The notes under the pieces were generated by a model. The model saw only the letters and a list, made by a program, of their open reading frames with translations. It ran no database searches and was not told the DNA's origin. From assembly GCA_963837025.1 (NCBI GenBank), contig CAWILT010000001.1:1036793-1100792 (forward strand): a DNA stretch of 64,000 bases. The letters are read 5' to 3'. Origin of the DNA: JALZUV01 sp963837025 (GTDB lineage: Bacteria > Pseudomonadota > Alphaproteobacteria > Rickettsiales > JALZUV01). Position numbers and translations under genes: made by a program. Numbering within the stretch: position 1 is the stretch's first letter; each line of letters begins with the position of its first letter. Positions 34,924 through 42,566 of this stretch are shown here, one piece after another.

Positions 34924-35003
34924 AAAAAAACGTGTTTAAACTTACACTTAAGATTTTAAAATCAGTGATTGGTGAATTACCAATGAAGTGCAAAAATAAA
35001 CAC
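34924..35003 (-). ncRNA. Cassette B structured leader RNA / attenuator
   Basis: Same fold as A: outer helix GTGTTTA/TAAACAC (34932-34938, 34997-35003), different in sequence from copies A and C but fully paired; P1 TTACACTT/AAGTGCAA (34942-34949, 34986-34993) with one G-U in minus RNA; P2 ATTGGT/ACCAAT (34968-34973, 34979-34984), where the other copies have GGC/GCC; P3 palindrome GATTTTAAAATC (34952-34963). Seven U's follow (34924-34930). Confidence 0.78.
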
Positions 35004-35045
35004 AATGAACGGATTTAGTATAGTCAACTCACCCCCATTGTACCA

Positions 35046-35063
35046 ATGACAATTGCATGACAA
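35046..35063 (-). promoter_or_regulatory. Cassette B PHO-box-like repeat
   Basis: Minus strand TTGTCAT-GCAA-TTGTCAT, two perfect 7-mers with a 4-base spacer, followed by TGG and TACAAT (a possible -10). 42 bases separate it from the leader RNA. Confidence 0.7.
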
Positions 35064-35102
35064 AAAAGCAAAAGCCCACTCCCCTGCTGGGGAATGGGCT
35101 TT
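35064..35102 (-). terminator. Cassette C terminator
   Basis: AAAGCCCA-C-TCCCC / GGGGA-A-TGGGCTTT with TGCT loop, then TTTTGCTTTTTT on the minus strand; near-identical to the cassette A terminator, with matching base-pair changes. Confidence 0.9.
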
Positions 35103-35115
35103 GCGGAATGGCAGC

Positions 35116-35574
35116 TTAGAAATAATACGCGTATCGCGAGGGCAGTAACCTGAAGCCAAGTCTACGACCGATTGTGTCTAATGCACGGTTTTCACCTTGC
35201 AGTTGATGTAGTCGGTTGTTTTGTTTTGGGTGCTTTTTTGCCCAGAGCATTATTGCCCATACAGCGTAGATCCAATCCTCTTCTGCGTGATAGCATTTTC
35301 TGGATTTGATTTTTTCTGCTTTGGCAATTACATAGACCTCGCTTTGCGCTTGCAGTTTAGCAATCTCCGAACAGTTTTGCTCGAATTGCTGCTTTACTGC
35401 AACTTCCGACAATTGTTGTTTGCACAGAAGTTTGAAGTAATCTTTTTCAATGCCTCGGATTTTAGCAGCGTTAGCTCGCTTAAAGTCATCTGCCTCTTCC
35501 GATGATAACTCTCGAGGTCGATAGATAATCATCAAAAGAATTAGAATACTCACAACAACAATTAAAACTTCCAT
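35116..35574 (-). CDS. Cassette C: membrane-anchored helical protein
   Basis: 152 residues. N-terminal membrane helix MEVLIVVVSILILLMIIY followed by basic/acidic RPRELSSEEADDFKRANAAKIRG and a helical soluble domain; a central cluster CYHAEEDWIYAVWAIMLWAKK may be partly membrane-associated, and the C-terminus is GRRLGFRLLPSRYAYYF. Three cysteines. No Shine-Dalgarno, and the ATG lies within a short hairpin (35567-35572 with 35588-35593). Related to cassette B only in layout and the first residues. Function unknown. Confidence 0.72.
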   Translation of the reverse strand: MEVLIVVVSILILLMIIYRPRELSSEEADDFKRANAAKIRGIEKDYFKLLCKQQLSEVAVKQQFEQNCSEIAKLQAQSEVYVIAKAEKIKSRKCYHAEEDWIYAVWAIMLWAKKHPKQNNRLHQLQGENRALDTIGRRLGFRLLPSRYAYYF

Positions 35575-35593
35575 GGGTATTGGTTTTGGAAGT
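35567..35593 (-). promoter_or_regulatory. Cassette C start-codon hairpin
   Basis: ACTTCC (35588-35593, minus) pairs with GGAAGT (35567-35572), which spans the start region. Compared with cassette B (ACATCC/GGATGT) the middle pair has changed on both sides. Confidence 0.5.
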
Positions 35594-35594
35594 G

Positions 35595-35669
35595 AAAAAA
35601 AAGCATCACTCTACACTTAAGATTTTAAAATCAGTGATTGGCAAAGCCAATGAAGTGTAAAAAGTGACA
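35595..35669 (-). ncRNA. Cassette C structured leader RNA / attenuator
   Basis: Same fold: outer TCACT/AGTGA (35606-35610, 35663-35667) extended by two G-U pairs in minus RNA; P1 TACACTT/AAGTGTA (35612-35618, 35653-35659) plus one G-U; P2 ATTGGC/GCCAAT (35637-35642, 35646-35651); P3 GATTTTAAAATC (35621-35632). Eight U's follow (35595-35602). Confidence 0.78.
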
Positions 35670-35712
35670 CAAAGAACCCTATCACTATAGCTGTAGCAGC
35701 TCTATCATGCGA

Positions 35713-35741
35713 ATGACAATTATGTGACAATTGCATGACAT
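35713..35741 (-). promoter_or_regulatory. Cassette C triple PHO-box-like repeat
   Basis: Minus strand ATGTCAT-GCAA-TTGTCAC-ATAA-TTGTCAT: three 7-mers on an 11-base period. 43 bases separate it from the leader RNA. It is also only 36 bases from the waaA start on the other strand, so it could affect both. Confidence 0.68.
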
Positions 35742-35777
35742 AGACAAAGCGTCGCGGGTGGGCTACATAATGGCGTA

Positions 35778-37052
35778 ATGCAAATACCGTTTTTAACCCT
35801 TTATCGCGCGGCCTCATGGGTGGCGACGCTGTTTTTGCCTTTCTGGCTAAGACGGCGCGTGGCGCTGGGTAAAGAAGATGCATTACGCTACACGGAAAAA
35901 TTGGGCGACATTGCACTTGCACGCCCCAAAGGCAAACTCATTTGGATTCACGCCTCAAGTGTAGGCGAATCCCTTTCCGTGTTGCCATTGATTAAACAGG
36001 TGAAGCGAGTGGTGCCCAATGCGGCAATTTTAGTGACCACTGTTACCCTCACTTCCGCAAAACTGCTGGAAGAAAAATTGCCCGATGGGGTGTTTCATCA
36101 GTTTGCACCGGTGGATACTCCACATGCCTTACGCAAATTTTTGAAACATTGGAAACCCTCCCTCGCCCTGTTTGTTGAATCGGAAATTTGGCCGAATATG
36201 ATTCGTATGACACACGCTACAGGCTGCGAAATGCGATTAATGAATGCCCGCATGTCGCAAAATTCGTTTAATCAATGGCAAAAGGCGCGTTCATCCATCG
36301 TAAAGTTGTTAGATTGTTTTAAAGTTATCTATCCACAAAATACCAAATCAGCGGATTATTTTAAAGCACTGGGCGCACAATTGATCAAACATGTAGGCAA
36401 TTTAAAATATGATGCGCCGCCATTACCCGCCGATTCTAAGGCAGCAGGTGAAGTGATGCTTGCTGTAGGTAATCGCGCCCGCTGGATGGCCGCCAGCACA
36501 CATGAGGGCGAAGAGATGATGGCCGCCCGTACTCATAAAGTCTTACGCGAAATACACGATGATTTACTCACCATTATCGTGCCTCGCCACAATTCGCGCG
36601 GAGCCGATATTACGCGCGATATTGAAAAATTAGGTCTCGTGGTCGCGCAACGCAGCAAAAAGCACGCTATTAGCGATGCCACCGATATTTACATCGCCGA
36701 TACCATGGGCGAGCTGGGCATTTTCTATCGCATCGCGGGTATTGTGTTTATCGGCGGGTCACTGGTGCCCCATGGCGGGCAAAACCCGCTTGAAGCTGCC
36801 CGCCTCGATTGTGCTATTATTCTAGGGCCACATATGGAAAATTTTCCCGCCATTACGGCTGATTTCATCCGCGCTGATGCGTGTTTACGTGTGCAGAATG
36901 AAAGTGAATTAAAACAAACGCTTGAAGAGCTCTTATACCATCACGAACGGCAAGAGGCTTTGGCACTCGCCGCGGCTGAAACCGTGGCACGTGAGGGCGG
37001 TGCGGTTGAGCGAATCATCGCCGACCTAGCACCCACATTGGAGGCGTTATGA
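35778..37052 (+). CDS. waaA: 3-deoxy-D-manno-octulosonic acid (Kdo) transferase
   Basis: 424 residues. Inner-membrane-associated GT-B enzyme adding Kdo to lipid IVA. N-terminal anchor (LYRAASWVATLFLPFWL), then WIHASSVGESLSVLPLI, FVESEIWPNMI, the nucleotide-binding IVFIGGSLVPHGGQNPLEAA and ILGPHMENF motifs. Start ATG has no strong Shine-Dalgarno. Overlaps lpxK by four bases; waaA-lpxK-acyltransferase is a lipid A operon. Confidence 0.95.
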   Translation: MQIPFLTLYRAASWVATLFLPFWLRRRVALGKEDALRYTEKLGDIALARPKGKLIWIHASSVGESLSVLPLIKQVKRVVPNAAILVTTVTLTSAKLLEEKLPDGVFHQFAPVDTPHALRKFLKHWKPSLALFVESEIWPNMIRMTHATGCEMRLMNARMSQNSFNQWQKARSSIVKLLDCFKVIYPQNTKSADYFKALGAQLIKHVGNLKYDAPPLPADSKAAGEVMLAVGNRARWMAASTHEGEEMMAARTHKVLREIHDDLLTIIVPRHNSRGADITRDIEKLGLVVAQRSKKHAISDATDIYIADTMGELGIFYRIAGIVFIGGSLVPHGGQNPLEAARLDCAIILGPHMENFPAITADFIRADACLRVQNESELKQTLEELLYHHERQEALALAAAETVAREGGAVERIIADLAPTLEAL

Positions 37053-38026
37053 AAACTCCATCATTTTGGCGAAAACCGCATATGTTGTTGACGCTTCTAA
37101 TTCCAGTGGGGTGGGTTTATTATGAGCTTAATCGTTTAAACCGCTGGCAGCAAAAACGTCGCTCAACAGCAAGCAAACTCTCACGTCCGATTATTTGCAT
37201 TGGCAATGCCATTGCGGGCGGCGCAGGCAAAACACCCGCGACCAAAATGCTCGCCTCCATGCTTAAAATCGCAGGCCAAGAGCCTCATTGTATTAGCCGT
37301 GGCTATGGCGGAAAAGCGCAGCTAAAACCAATCCGTGTAGATGTAATGCAGCATAATGCTGCCCATGTTGGAGATGAACCTTTATTGCTTGCACAAACTT
37401 GTCCCACATGGGTTTGCTCTAATCGGCAAGAGGCTGCTATGGCTGCCATTGATGCCGGTGCCAGCGTTATTTTAGCGGATGATGGATTGCAAAGCCCCAG
37501 TTTTCATAAAGACATCGCGCTGCTGGTTGTAGATAAGGAATTCGGCATCGGTAATGGGCATCTTATTCCAGCCGGGCCTTTGCGCGAGCCCCTAAGCGTT
37601 GCCTATAAACGTATGGATGCCGCCATTTTAATCGGCGATGGAAATTTTAAGCTGCGCACTAAAAAACCTGTTTTTCGGGCTGATATCGTACCGGTTACTG
37701 ATCTAACACCATTTATTAAACAAAAAGTCATCGCCTTTGCAGGCATTGCGCAACCTGAGAAATTTTTCTTCACGCTGCATAATGCGGGCATTAATCCTAT
37801 TGAAGAATTGGCTTTTGCCGATCATCAAAATTATAGTCCTACTCAACTAGCCTTACTCACCGATAAAGCTGAAGAACAAGGCGCGATTTTAATGACGACA
37901 GCCAAAGATTATGTTAAAATGCCAAAATCTTTTCGGGATGATTGCATCGTAGTAAATGTTAAATTGCAGCTAGAAAAGCCCGAGGAATTTCTACAATGGT
38001 TGGAAGAAAAATTAGCACATGGCTAA
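37049..38026 (+). CDS. lpxK: Tetraacyldisaccharide 4'-kinase LpxK
   Basis: 325 residues. Phosphorylates the 4' position of the lipid A disaccharide. N-terminal membrane helix, P-loop-like GGAGKTPATKML (Ala replaces the common Thr of GGTGKT), HCISRGYGGK, VGDEPLLLA, ILADDGLQSP and the late DHQNYSPTQL segment with MTTAKDYVKM. Overlaps waaA (ATGA) and runs 8 bases into the next gene. Confidence 0.95.
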   Translation: MKTPSFWRKPHMLLTLLIPVGWVYYELNRLNRWQQKRRSTASKLSRPIICIGNAIAGGAGKTPATKMLASMLKIAGQEPHCISRGYGGKAQLKPIRVDVMQHNAAHVGDEPLLLAQTCPTWVCSNRQEAAMAAIDAGASVILADDGLQSPSFHKDIALLVVDKEFGIGNGHLIPAGPLREPLSVAYKRMDAAILIGDGNFKLRTKKPVFRADIVPVTDLTPFIKQKVIAFAGIAQPEKFFFTLHNAGINPIEELAFADHQNYSPTQLALLTDKAEEQGAILMTTAKDYVKMPKSFRDDCIVVNVKLQLEKPEEFLQWLEEKLAHG

Positions 38027-38906
38027 CGCATTACCTTTTTCTAAACGCATCGCTTATTGGAGCGAATATGCAGCGTTACGGGTTTTCTTTTTTATTAGTA
38101 AACTTCTGCCTTATGAAAGCGCTTCAGCGATGGGATCGTTCTGCGCGCGACTCGCCGGACCCTATTTAAAATGGCATCGCATCGCACAGTTTAATTTGCA
38201 GCGTGCTTATCCAAATTATACCGCCGAACAAATAAACCAAACCCTTATTAACATGTGGGATAATTTAGGCCGAACCCTTGCTGAAACGCCTTGGCTTGGA
38301 AGCGATACCATGCGCCAAAAAATTACTATTTCTGATGCGATTAGAGGTGTTTTGGAACAATACACTCATTCAGATCGACCTATTATATTTGTGTCAGCGC
38401 ATCTGGCTAATTGGGAAATTGTTCCATGGTTAGGTGCATTAACAAACATTCCTATTACCTCCATCTATCGCAAGATCAATAACCCTTATGTAGATGCTTT
38501 ATACTTCTCCATTCGCCAACATTATTGTAACGAGCTGGCTCCTAAAGGGCAAAAGGGGGCGCGCGCTTTATATAAAGCCATGCGCCGCAAAGATAATGTT
38601 GGCATGTTGGTCGATCAAAAACAAAATGATAGTGCGCACATAAAATTTTTTGGACTTCCTGCGGCAACTACATCAACGGCCGCTGAATTAGCGTTAAAAT
38701 ACGATGCGATAATAATAGCCTTGCATGTCGAACGCTTAGCTAATGGAGCATTTAAGATTCATGCGCAAGAGGTGCAATATACATCTAGCCAATCACCGAA
38801 ACACATTATGCAAACAATAAATGATGTGATTGAAACATGGGTGCGCAAACATCCTGAACAATGGTTATGGGTGCATCAACGCTGGGGCAAAATCAGCGCG
38901 CTATAG
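38019..38906 (+). CDS. Lipid A late acyltransferase (LpxL/LpxM-HtrB family)
   Basis: 295 residues. Transfers a secondary acyl chain from acyl-ACP to Kdo2-lipid IVA. One N-terminal hydrophobic segment, the catalytic HxxxxE motif in HLANWE about residue 127, SIYRKINNPYVD, the MLVDQKQ substrate motif and IKFFGLPAATTSTAAELA. Third gene of the waaA-lpxK operon; its end overlaps the convergent orphan gene by 14 bases. LpxL versus LpxM cannot be decided. Confidence 0.92.
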   Translation: MANALPFSKRIAYWSEYAALRVFFFISKLLPYESASAMGSFCARLAGPYLKWHRIAQFNLQRAYPNYTAEQINQTLINMWDNLGRTLAETPWLGSDTMRQKITISDAIRGVLEQYTHSDRPIIFVSAHLANWEIVPWLGALTNIPITSIYRKINNPYVDALYFSIRQHYCNELAPKGQKGARALYKAMRRKDNVGMLVDQKQNDSAHIKFFGLPAATTSTAAELALKYDAIIIALHVERLANGAFKIHAQEVQYTSSQSPKHIMQTINDVIETWVRKHPEQWLWVHQRWGKISAL

Positions 38907-39933
38907 CGGTTTGGGAATGCATCGAAACGAGTGGCGAGGATTGCCATTTATCAACCACTTCTTTTGCATTAGGTAGCGAATCCATCAAAGTTTGAGTTAA
39001 GGCATAACTGTCGCAATCTTCAAAGCGCATTTCGCGTTGTTGGCTTAAATAATGCGCAATTTTTTGCGCAATTTCCGCTTGTATGGCAGGAGGTTGAATT
39101 GCGATAATTTCTTTAGCACGATTCAGCATTTCAGTTTGCGCAATTTGGTGATCTTGCGCCTCACCACTCGCTTTTTTTGAGCTGGTTCCAATAAGTATAT
39201 TCGTGGTTAGAAAAATACTGCCATAAATCATTTTCAAAATGCCACTGGTAGTCTTTTCACCGCCCAACGAAAATTCTTTAAATCCACCTGCAATATGTAA
39301 TAAATTGCTCAGTCCGGATGCCGCTGCTGAAATAGATAGTGGCTTGTTATGCACCATGCGTTGCGCGGCATTTTGCATGCCCTCATTATCCATTTGTTCT
39401 TTGGTTTTTTCTTTGATGAAAATACTTGCCAAACAACCTGACAATACTAACGCTCCTGCACTTAATTCAGATACACCTACCTGCTTAATTTTTGAATCGT
39501 TTGAATGCGCTTTTGCATAGCCACTACGCATCATAAATGGCGTAATGGCAGAAAAATAAACATAGGAAGATTCAGTGGGATTATTATATAAAAAATCTTC
39601 TAACTTATTACCTAAAGATTGTTTTTCCTGTGCGCTGGCTTTACTTAATTGTTCAGCATCAAGCGACACATTTTGCCGCTTCAAATACAACATGAGTTTT
39701 TGCTCTAACGCATTAAATTGTTTTTCTACATCACGTTCACCATATTTGGCTAACATGCCACTGCCCACAGTGTTTAATACCGCATCAGCCATTAATCCTT
39801 TGCCGGCAAAAGTAATTTTTTCATCTGCACCATTTTTAGATTGTAATGCACCGTAAATAAAAATGGCGGCATTACCGATTGTTTGGCCAATTCCAGCTAA
39901 TGTACGTGTATTGATATTTGAAGTTTTCCCCAC
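38893..39933 (-). CDS. Orphan membrane-associated protein
   Basis: 346 residues from a GTG. No recognised family. At least two hydrophobic segments (SELSAGALVLSGCLASIFI, MIYGSIFLTTNILIG) and Gly/Ser-rich helices (GLSNLLHIAGGF); the C-terminal third is soluble and helical (RAKEIIAIQPPAIQAEIAQKIAHYL). A PHO-box-like TTGTCAT-TCAA-CCGTAAC lies just upstream, inside the end of the preceding gene. Function unknown. Confidence 0.62.
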   Translation of the reverse strand: MGKTSNINTRTLAGIGQTIGNAAIFIYGALQSKNGADEKITFAGKGLMADAVLNTVGSGMLAKYGERDVEKQFNALEQKLMLYLKRQNVSLDAEQLSKASAQEKQSLGNKLEDFLYNNPTESSYVYFSAITPFMMRSGYAKAHSNDSKIKQVGVSELSAGALVLSGCLASIFIKEKTKEQMDNEGMQNAAQRMVHNKPLSISAAASGLSNLLHIAGGFKEFSLGGEKTTSGILKMIYGSIFLTTNILIGTSSKKASGEAQDHQIAQTEMLNRAKEIIAIQPPAIQAEIAQKIAHYLSQQREMRFEDCDSYALTQTLMDSLPNAKEVVDKWQSSPLVSMHSQTAIAR

Positions 39934-39955
39934 AACCTACACTAACATGGTAACG

Positions 39956-40654
39956 TTACGGTTGAATGACAATCTGATGCAATTGATTGCCTTTCTTCTT
40001 CAACCATGCCCTATCTTTTTGCCAGTATGGATGCAGTTGCTCTACTAGCTGCCAAAATTCAGCCGAATGGTTAAAATGCACTAAATGCGCTACTTCATGC
40101 GCAATAACATAGCGTGCTACATTCAACGGCGCAAAGGCAAGCCGCCAACTTAAATTAATTTTGCGTTGGCTACTGCAACTACCCCAACGCGAACGTGTAT
40201 CGCGCAATGCAATACCTGCAATTTCCACATCAATCTGTTGCGCCAATTCCTGTGCGATATCGCTAAAACATGTGCGCGCCATTTTTTTGATACTCGCCTC
40301 CACCCGTCGGGCGAAAAATTCAGGCTCGCCACCCATATAAAAGATATGCCCTTCCTGATGCGAATTTCGACTATTAGCATGCGAAAAAACCAATGTATCA
40401 CCTAGCACCTCAATCGGCTCATTCGGCACTAAACTTATGAGCTGTGGCGCCTGCAATAACTGCTTTTCTAACCATCCGGTTTGCGTATGCGCAAAAGCGA
40501 TAGCCTGCTTAGCCGCACAACGTTTTGGCAGCGTGATTTTTACCGATTGCCCATCGCTACTTAGACGCATCGTAATGTGCTTGGCTTGGGCATTACGGCG
40601 CAAGGTTAGGGGCAAGGATTGCCCTGCCACTTTAATAAATTGCTTACCCGACAT
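39956..40654 (-). CDS. YgjP/UTP-pyrophosphatase-like M48-type metallopeptidase domain protein
   Basis: 232 residues of the DUF45/YgjP family. The zinc motif HEVAH in VIAHEVAHLVHFNHS with the downstream glutamate in EFWQLVEQLHPYW follow the WSS/SprT-like pattern; TRSRWGSCSSQRKINLSWRL is diagnostic for the family. Soluble. True substrate unknown. Confidence 0.92.
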   Translation of the reverse strand: MSGKQFIKVAGQSLPLTLRRNAQAKHITMRLSSDGQSVKITLPKRCAAKQAIAFAHTQTGWLEKQLLQAPQLISLVPNEPIEVLGDTLVFSHANSRNSHQEGHIFYMGGEPEFFARRVEASIKKMARTCFSDIAQELAQQIDVEIAGIALRDTRSRWGSCSSQRKINLSWRLAFAPLNVARYVIAHEVAHLVHFNHSAEFWQLVEQLHPYWQKDRAWLKKKGNQLHQIVIQP

Positions 40655-40702
40655 AGCATTAGCCTATAGCCTAAAACGGTTGCACGCACTATAAGCTTTT
40701 AC

Positions 40703-42448
40703 ATGGCACTCTATCCAAAAAGCTTCATTCAACGCCTGCGCGACGAAATTCCCGTAAGCCAAATTGTTGGCACGCGCATAACACTTAAAAAGAAAGGCCG
40801 CGAATTCGAGGCCTGTTGCCCGTTTCACCAAGAAAAATCGCCATCCTTTTTCGTGAATGATCAGAAGGGGTTCTACCATTGCTTTGGCTGTTCCGAGCAT
40901 GGTGATGCACTCAAATTTTTAATGGAGTATGATAGGCTTAGCTATCCTCAAGCTATTGAAGCCCTCGCGCGCGAGGCAGGCATTCCCCTGCCCGAAACCA
41001 CCCCCGAAATGCAGCAGCAAGAACGTAAACGTACAACCCTGCTTGATGTGGTAGCATTGGCCAATGAATGGTTTCGTCAGCAACTCACCCTTGCTCATGG
41101 GCAAGAGGCGCGTGATTATTTAGTCCACCGTGGGCTAAGCCAGCAAACCATTGACCATTTTGGCCTTGGCTTCGCGCCCGATGATAAATTCGCCCTTAAA
41201 CACTATCTAGCGGATGAAGGCGTATCCGAACAACAGATGGTCGAAACGGGCTTGATGATTCAGCTTGATGATGCCAGCCGCACCCCTTATGCGCGCTTTC
41301 GCGGGCGGGTAATGTTTCCCATCACCAACTTTCAGGGCGAGCCTATCGCTTTTGGTGGCCGCCTTTTACACAAATCCGATACCATGCCCAAATATCTCAA
41401 TTCGCCTGAAACACCCCTCTTTCATAAAGGCAATGTGCTCTATAACTGGAAAAATGCTAAAATCGCCGCGCGTGATGATGTACCTTTTATTGTGACGGAA
41501 GGTTACATGGATGTGATCGCCCTGCACCAACATGGCTTTCATACTGCTGTGGCTCCATTAGGTACGGCGTTAACCGAAATGCACCTCAAAGGCTTATGGC
41601 GCTATCAAGATAACCCTATTCTTTCTTTTGATGGCGATGCAGCAGGTAAGCGGGCCATGTGGCGTAGTGCGGAACTGGCACTGCCCATGTTGCAACCCGG
41701 CAAAACACTACGCTTTCTAAGCCTACCTGCAGGACAAGATCCCGATGACTTTTTGCAAGCTAATGGTGCCGTCGCCTTACAAAAACGCATCGATGATGCC
41801 ATACCCCTTTCGCAGCATATCTATCAATTTATATCGCTAAAACATGGCAACCAAACACCCGAAGCACGCGCCGCTGCCGATAATGAGTTACATCAACTCG
41901 CCACCAAAATCCAGCATGAGGGGGTGCAACATCATTTCAGGCAATATTTTAAAGAGCAGCGCTATCAAAAGCCTGCTAATAACACGTATCGCAAATCGGC
42001 TTATTACACACCGAAACAGCCTGAGCTTGCTTCCGCTCCACCGCCGCCCAGCTTGGCTAAAGGCTTGCTACGCACCAAGCAACAAATGCTCAAATTACTT
42101 ATTTTACATCCCGATTTAATGCATCAAGCGGCAATCGTAAACACACTCGAAATGATTGATTTTAAAGATGCGCAGCTAAGCGCGGTTCAGCTGTGCTTGT
42201 TAGAACGCGAACCGCACCTAAACCGCGAAGCCTTGGCGCTACAAGATGATACGAGCGTAACCCTACCCACGCAGGCCATGGCAGAAAATGTGCAGCTTGT
42301 ATGGCAACAACTTATTGATGGCCTAACGTTAGCGCAAATCGAAAGTGAAATCAGCCAATTACAGCGTGAAGTGACGGAAGAAAGCCTTAAACAATTGCAA
42401 GCCCTGAAAGCAGAAAAAGACGCGATAATGCATCGTCAATTTCTGTAA
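40703..42448 (+). CDS. dnaG: DNA primase
   Basis: 581 residues. Makes RNA primers for replication. CHC2 zinc finger with Cys39, His42, Cys60 and Cys63 (CPFH ... CFGC), catalytic core with the TOPRIM acidic motif VTEGYMDVIAL and FDGDAAGKRA, and a helicase-binding C-terminus that is shorter and divergent. It precedes rpoD on the same strand, the macromolecular-synthesis arrangement lacking rpsU. Confidence 0.96.
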   Translation: MALYPKSFIQRLRDEIPVSQIVGTRITLKKKGREFEACCPFHQEKSPSFFVNDQKGFYHCFGCSEHGDALKFLMEYDRLSYPQAIEALAREAGIPLPETTPEMQQQERKRTTLLDVVALANEWFRQQLTLAHGQEARDYLVHRGLSQQTIDHFGLGFAPDDKFALKHYLADEGVSEQQMVETGLMIQLDDASRTPYARFRGRVMFPITNFQGEPIAFGGRLLHKSDTMPKYLNSPETPLFHKGNVLYNWKNAKIAARDDVPFIVTEGYMDVIALHQHGFHTAVAPLGTALTEMHLKGLWRYQDNPILSFDGDAAGKRAMWRSAELALPMLQPGKTLRFLSLPAGQDPDDFLQANGAVALQKRIDDAIPLSQHIYQFISLKHGNQTPEARAAADNELHQLATKIQHEGVQHHFRQYFKEQRYQKPANNTYRKSAYYTPKQPELASAPPPPSLAKGLLRTKQQMLKLLILHPDLMHQAAIVNTLEMIDFKDAQLSAVQLCLLEREPHLNREALALQDDTSVTLPTQAMAENVQLVWQQLIDGLTLAQIESEISQLQREVTEESLKQLQALKAEKDAIMHRQFL

Positions 42449-42566
42449 AACCCATAAAAACTTAATAAATCGAAATTAAATTACAAGTTTGACTTGAAAT
42501 TTAAGGGTTTACTCTTATCTATGGTGGGTTTTTACCCCTAACGGATATAGTGAGTTTGTAAATATT

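Larger units (their letters stand above)
34031..35741 (-). repeat. Tandem array of three box-RNA-gene-terminator cassettes
   Basis: Cassette A (34031-34359), B (34366-35063) and C (35064-35741), all read on the minus strand, share one plan: TTGTCAT direct repeats; a gap of 42-44 bases; a branched RNA structure with U-tract; 17-20 bases; ATG of a gene with an N-terminal membrane segment; and a hairpin terminator touching the next box. Non-coding parts are clearly homologous, and terminators A and C are almost identical, while the proteins have diverged strongly in length and sequence. It looks like old tandem duplication with retained regulation. Confidence 0.85.

Noticed and set aside
34904..35005. 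N-terminal extension of the cassette B protein
   Set aside because: It would translate the structured RNA and does not match the starts in the other cassettes.
34223..35669. Treating the repeats as a CRISPR-like or IS-derived array
   Set aside because: Only three units, unequal spacing, genes between them, no cas genes, no terminal inverted repeats or target duplications.
42449..42566. Clear sigma-70 promoter before rpoD
   Set aside because: TTGACT is present, but no -10 at proper spacing could be defended.
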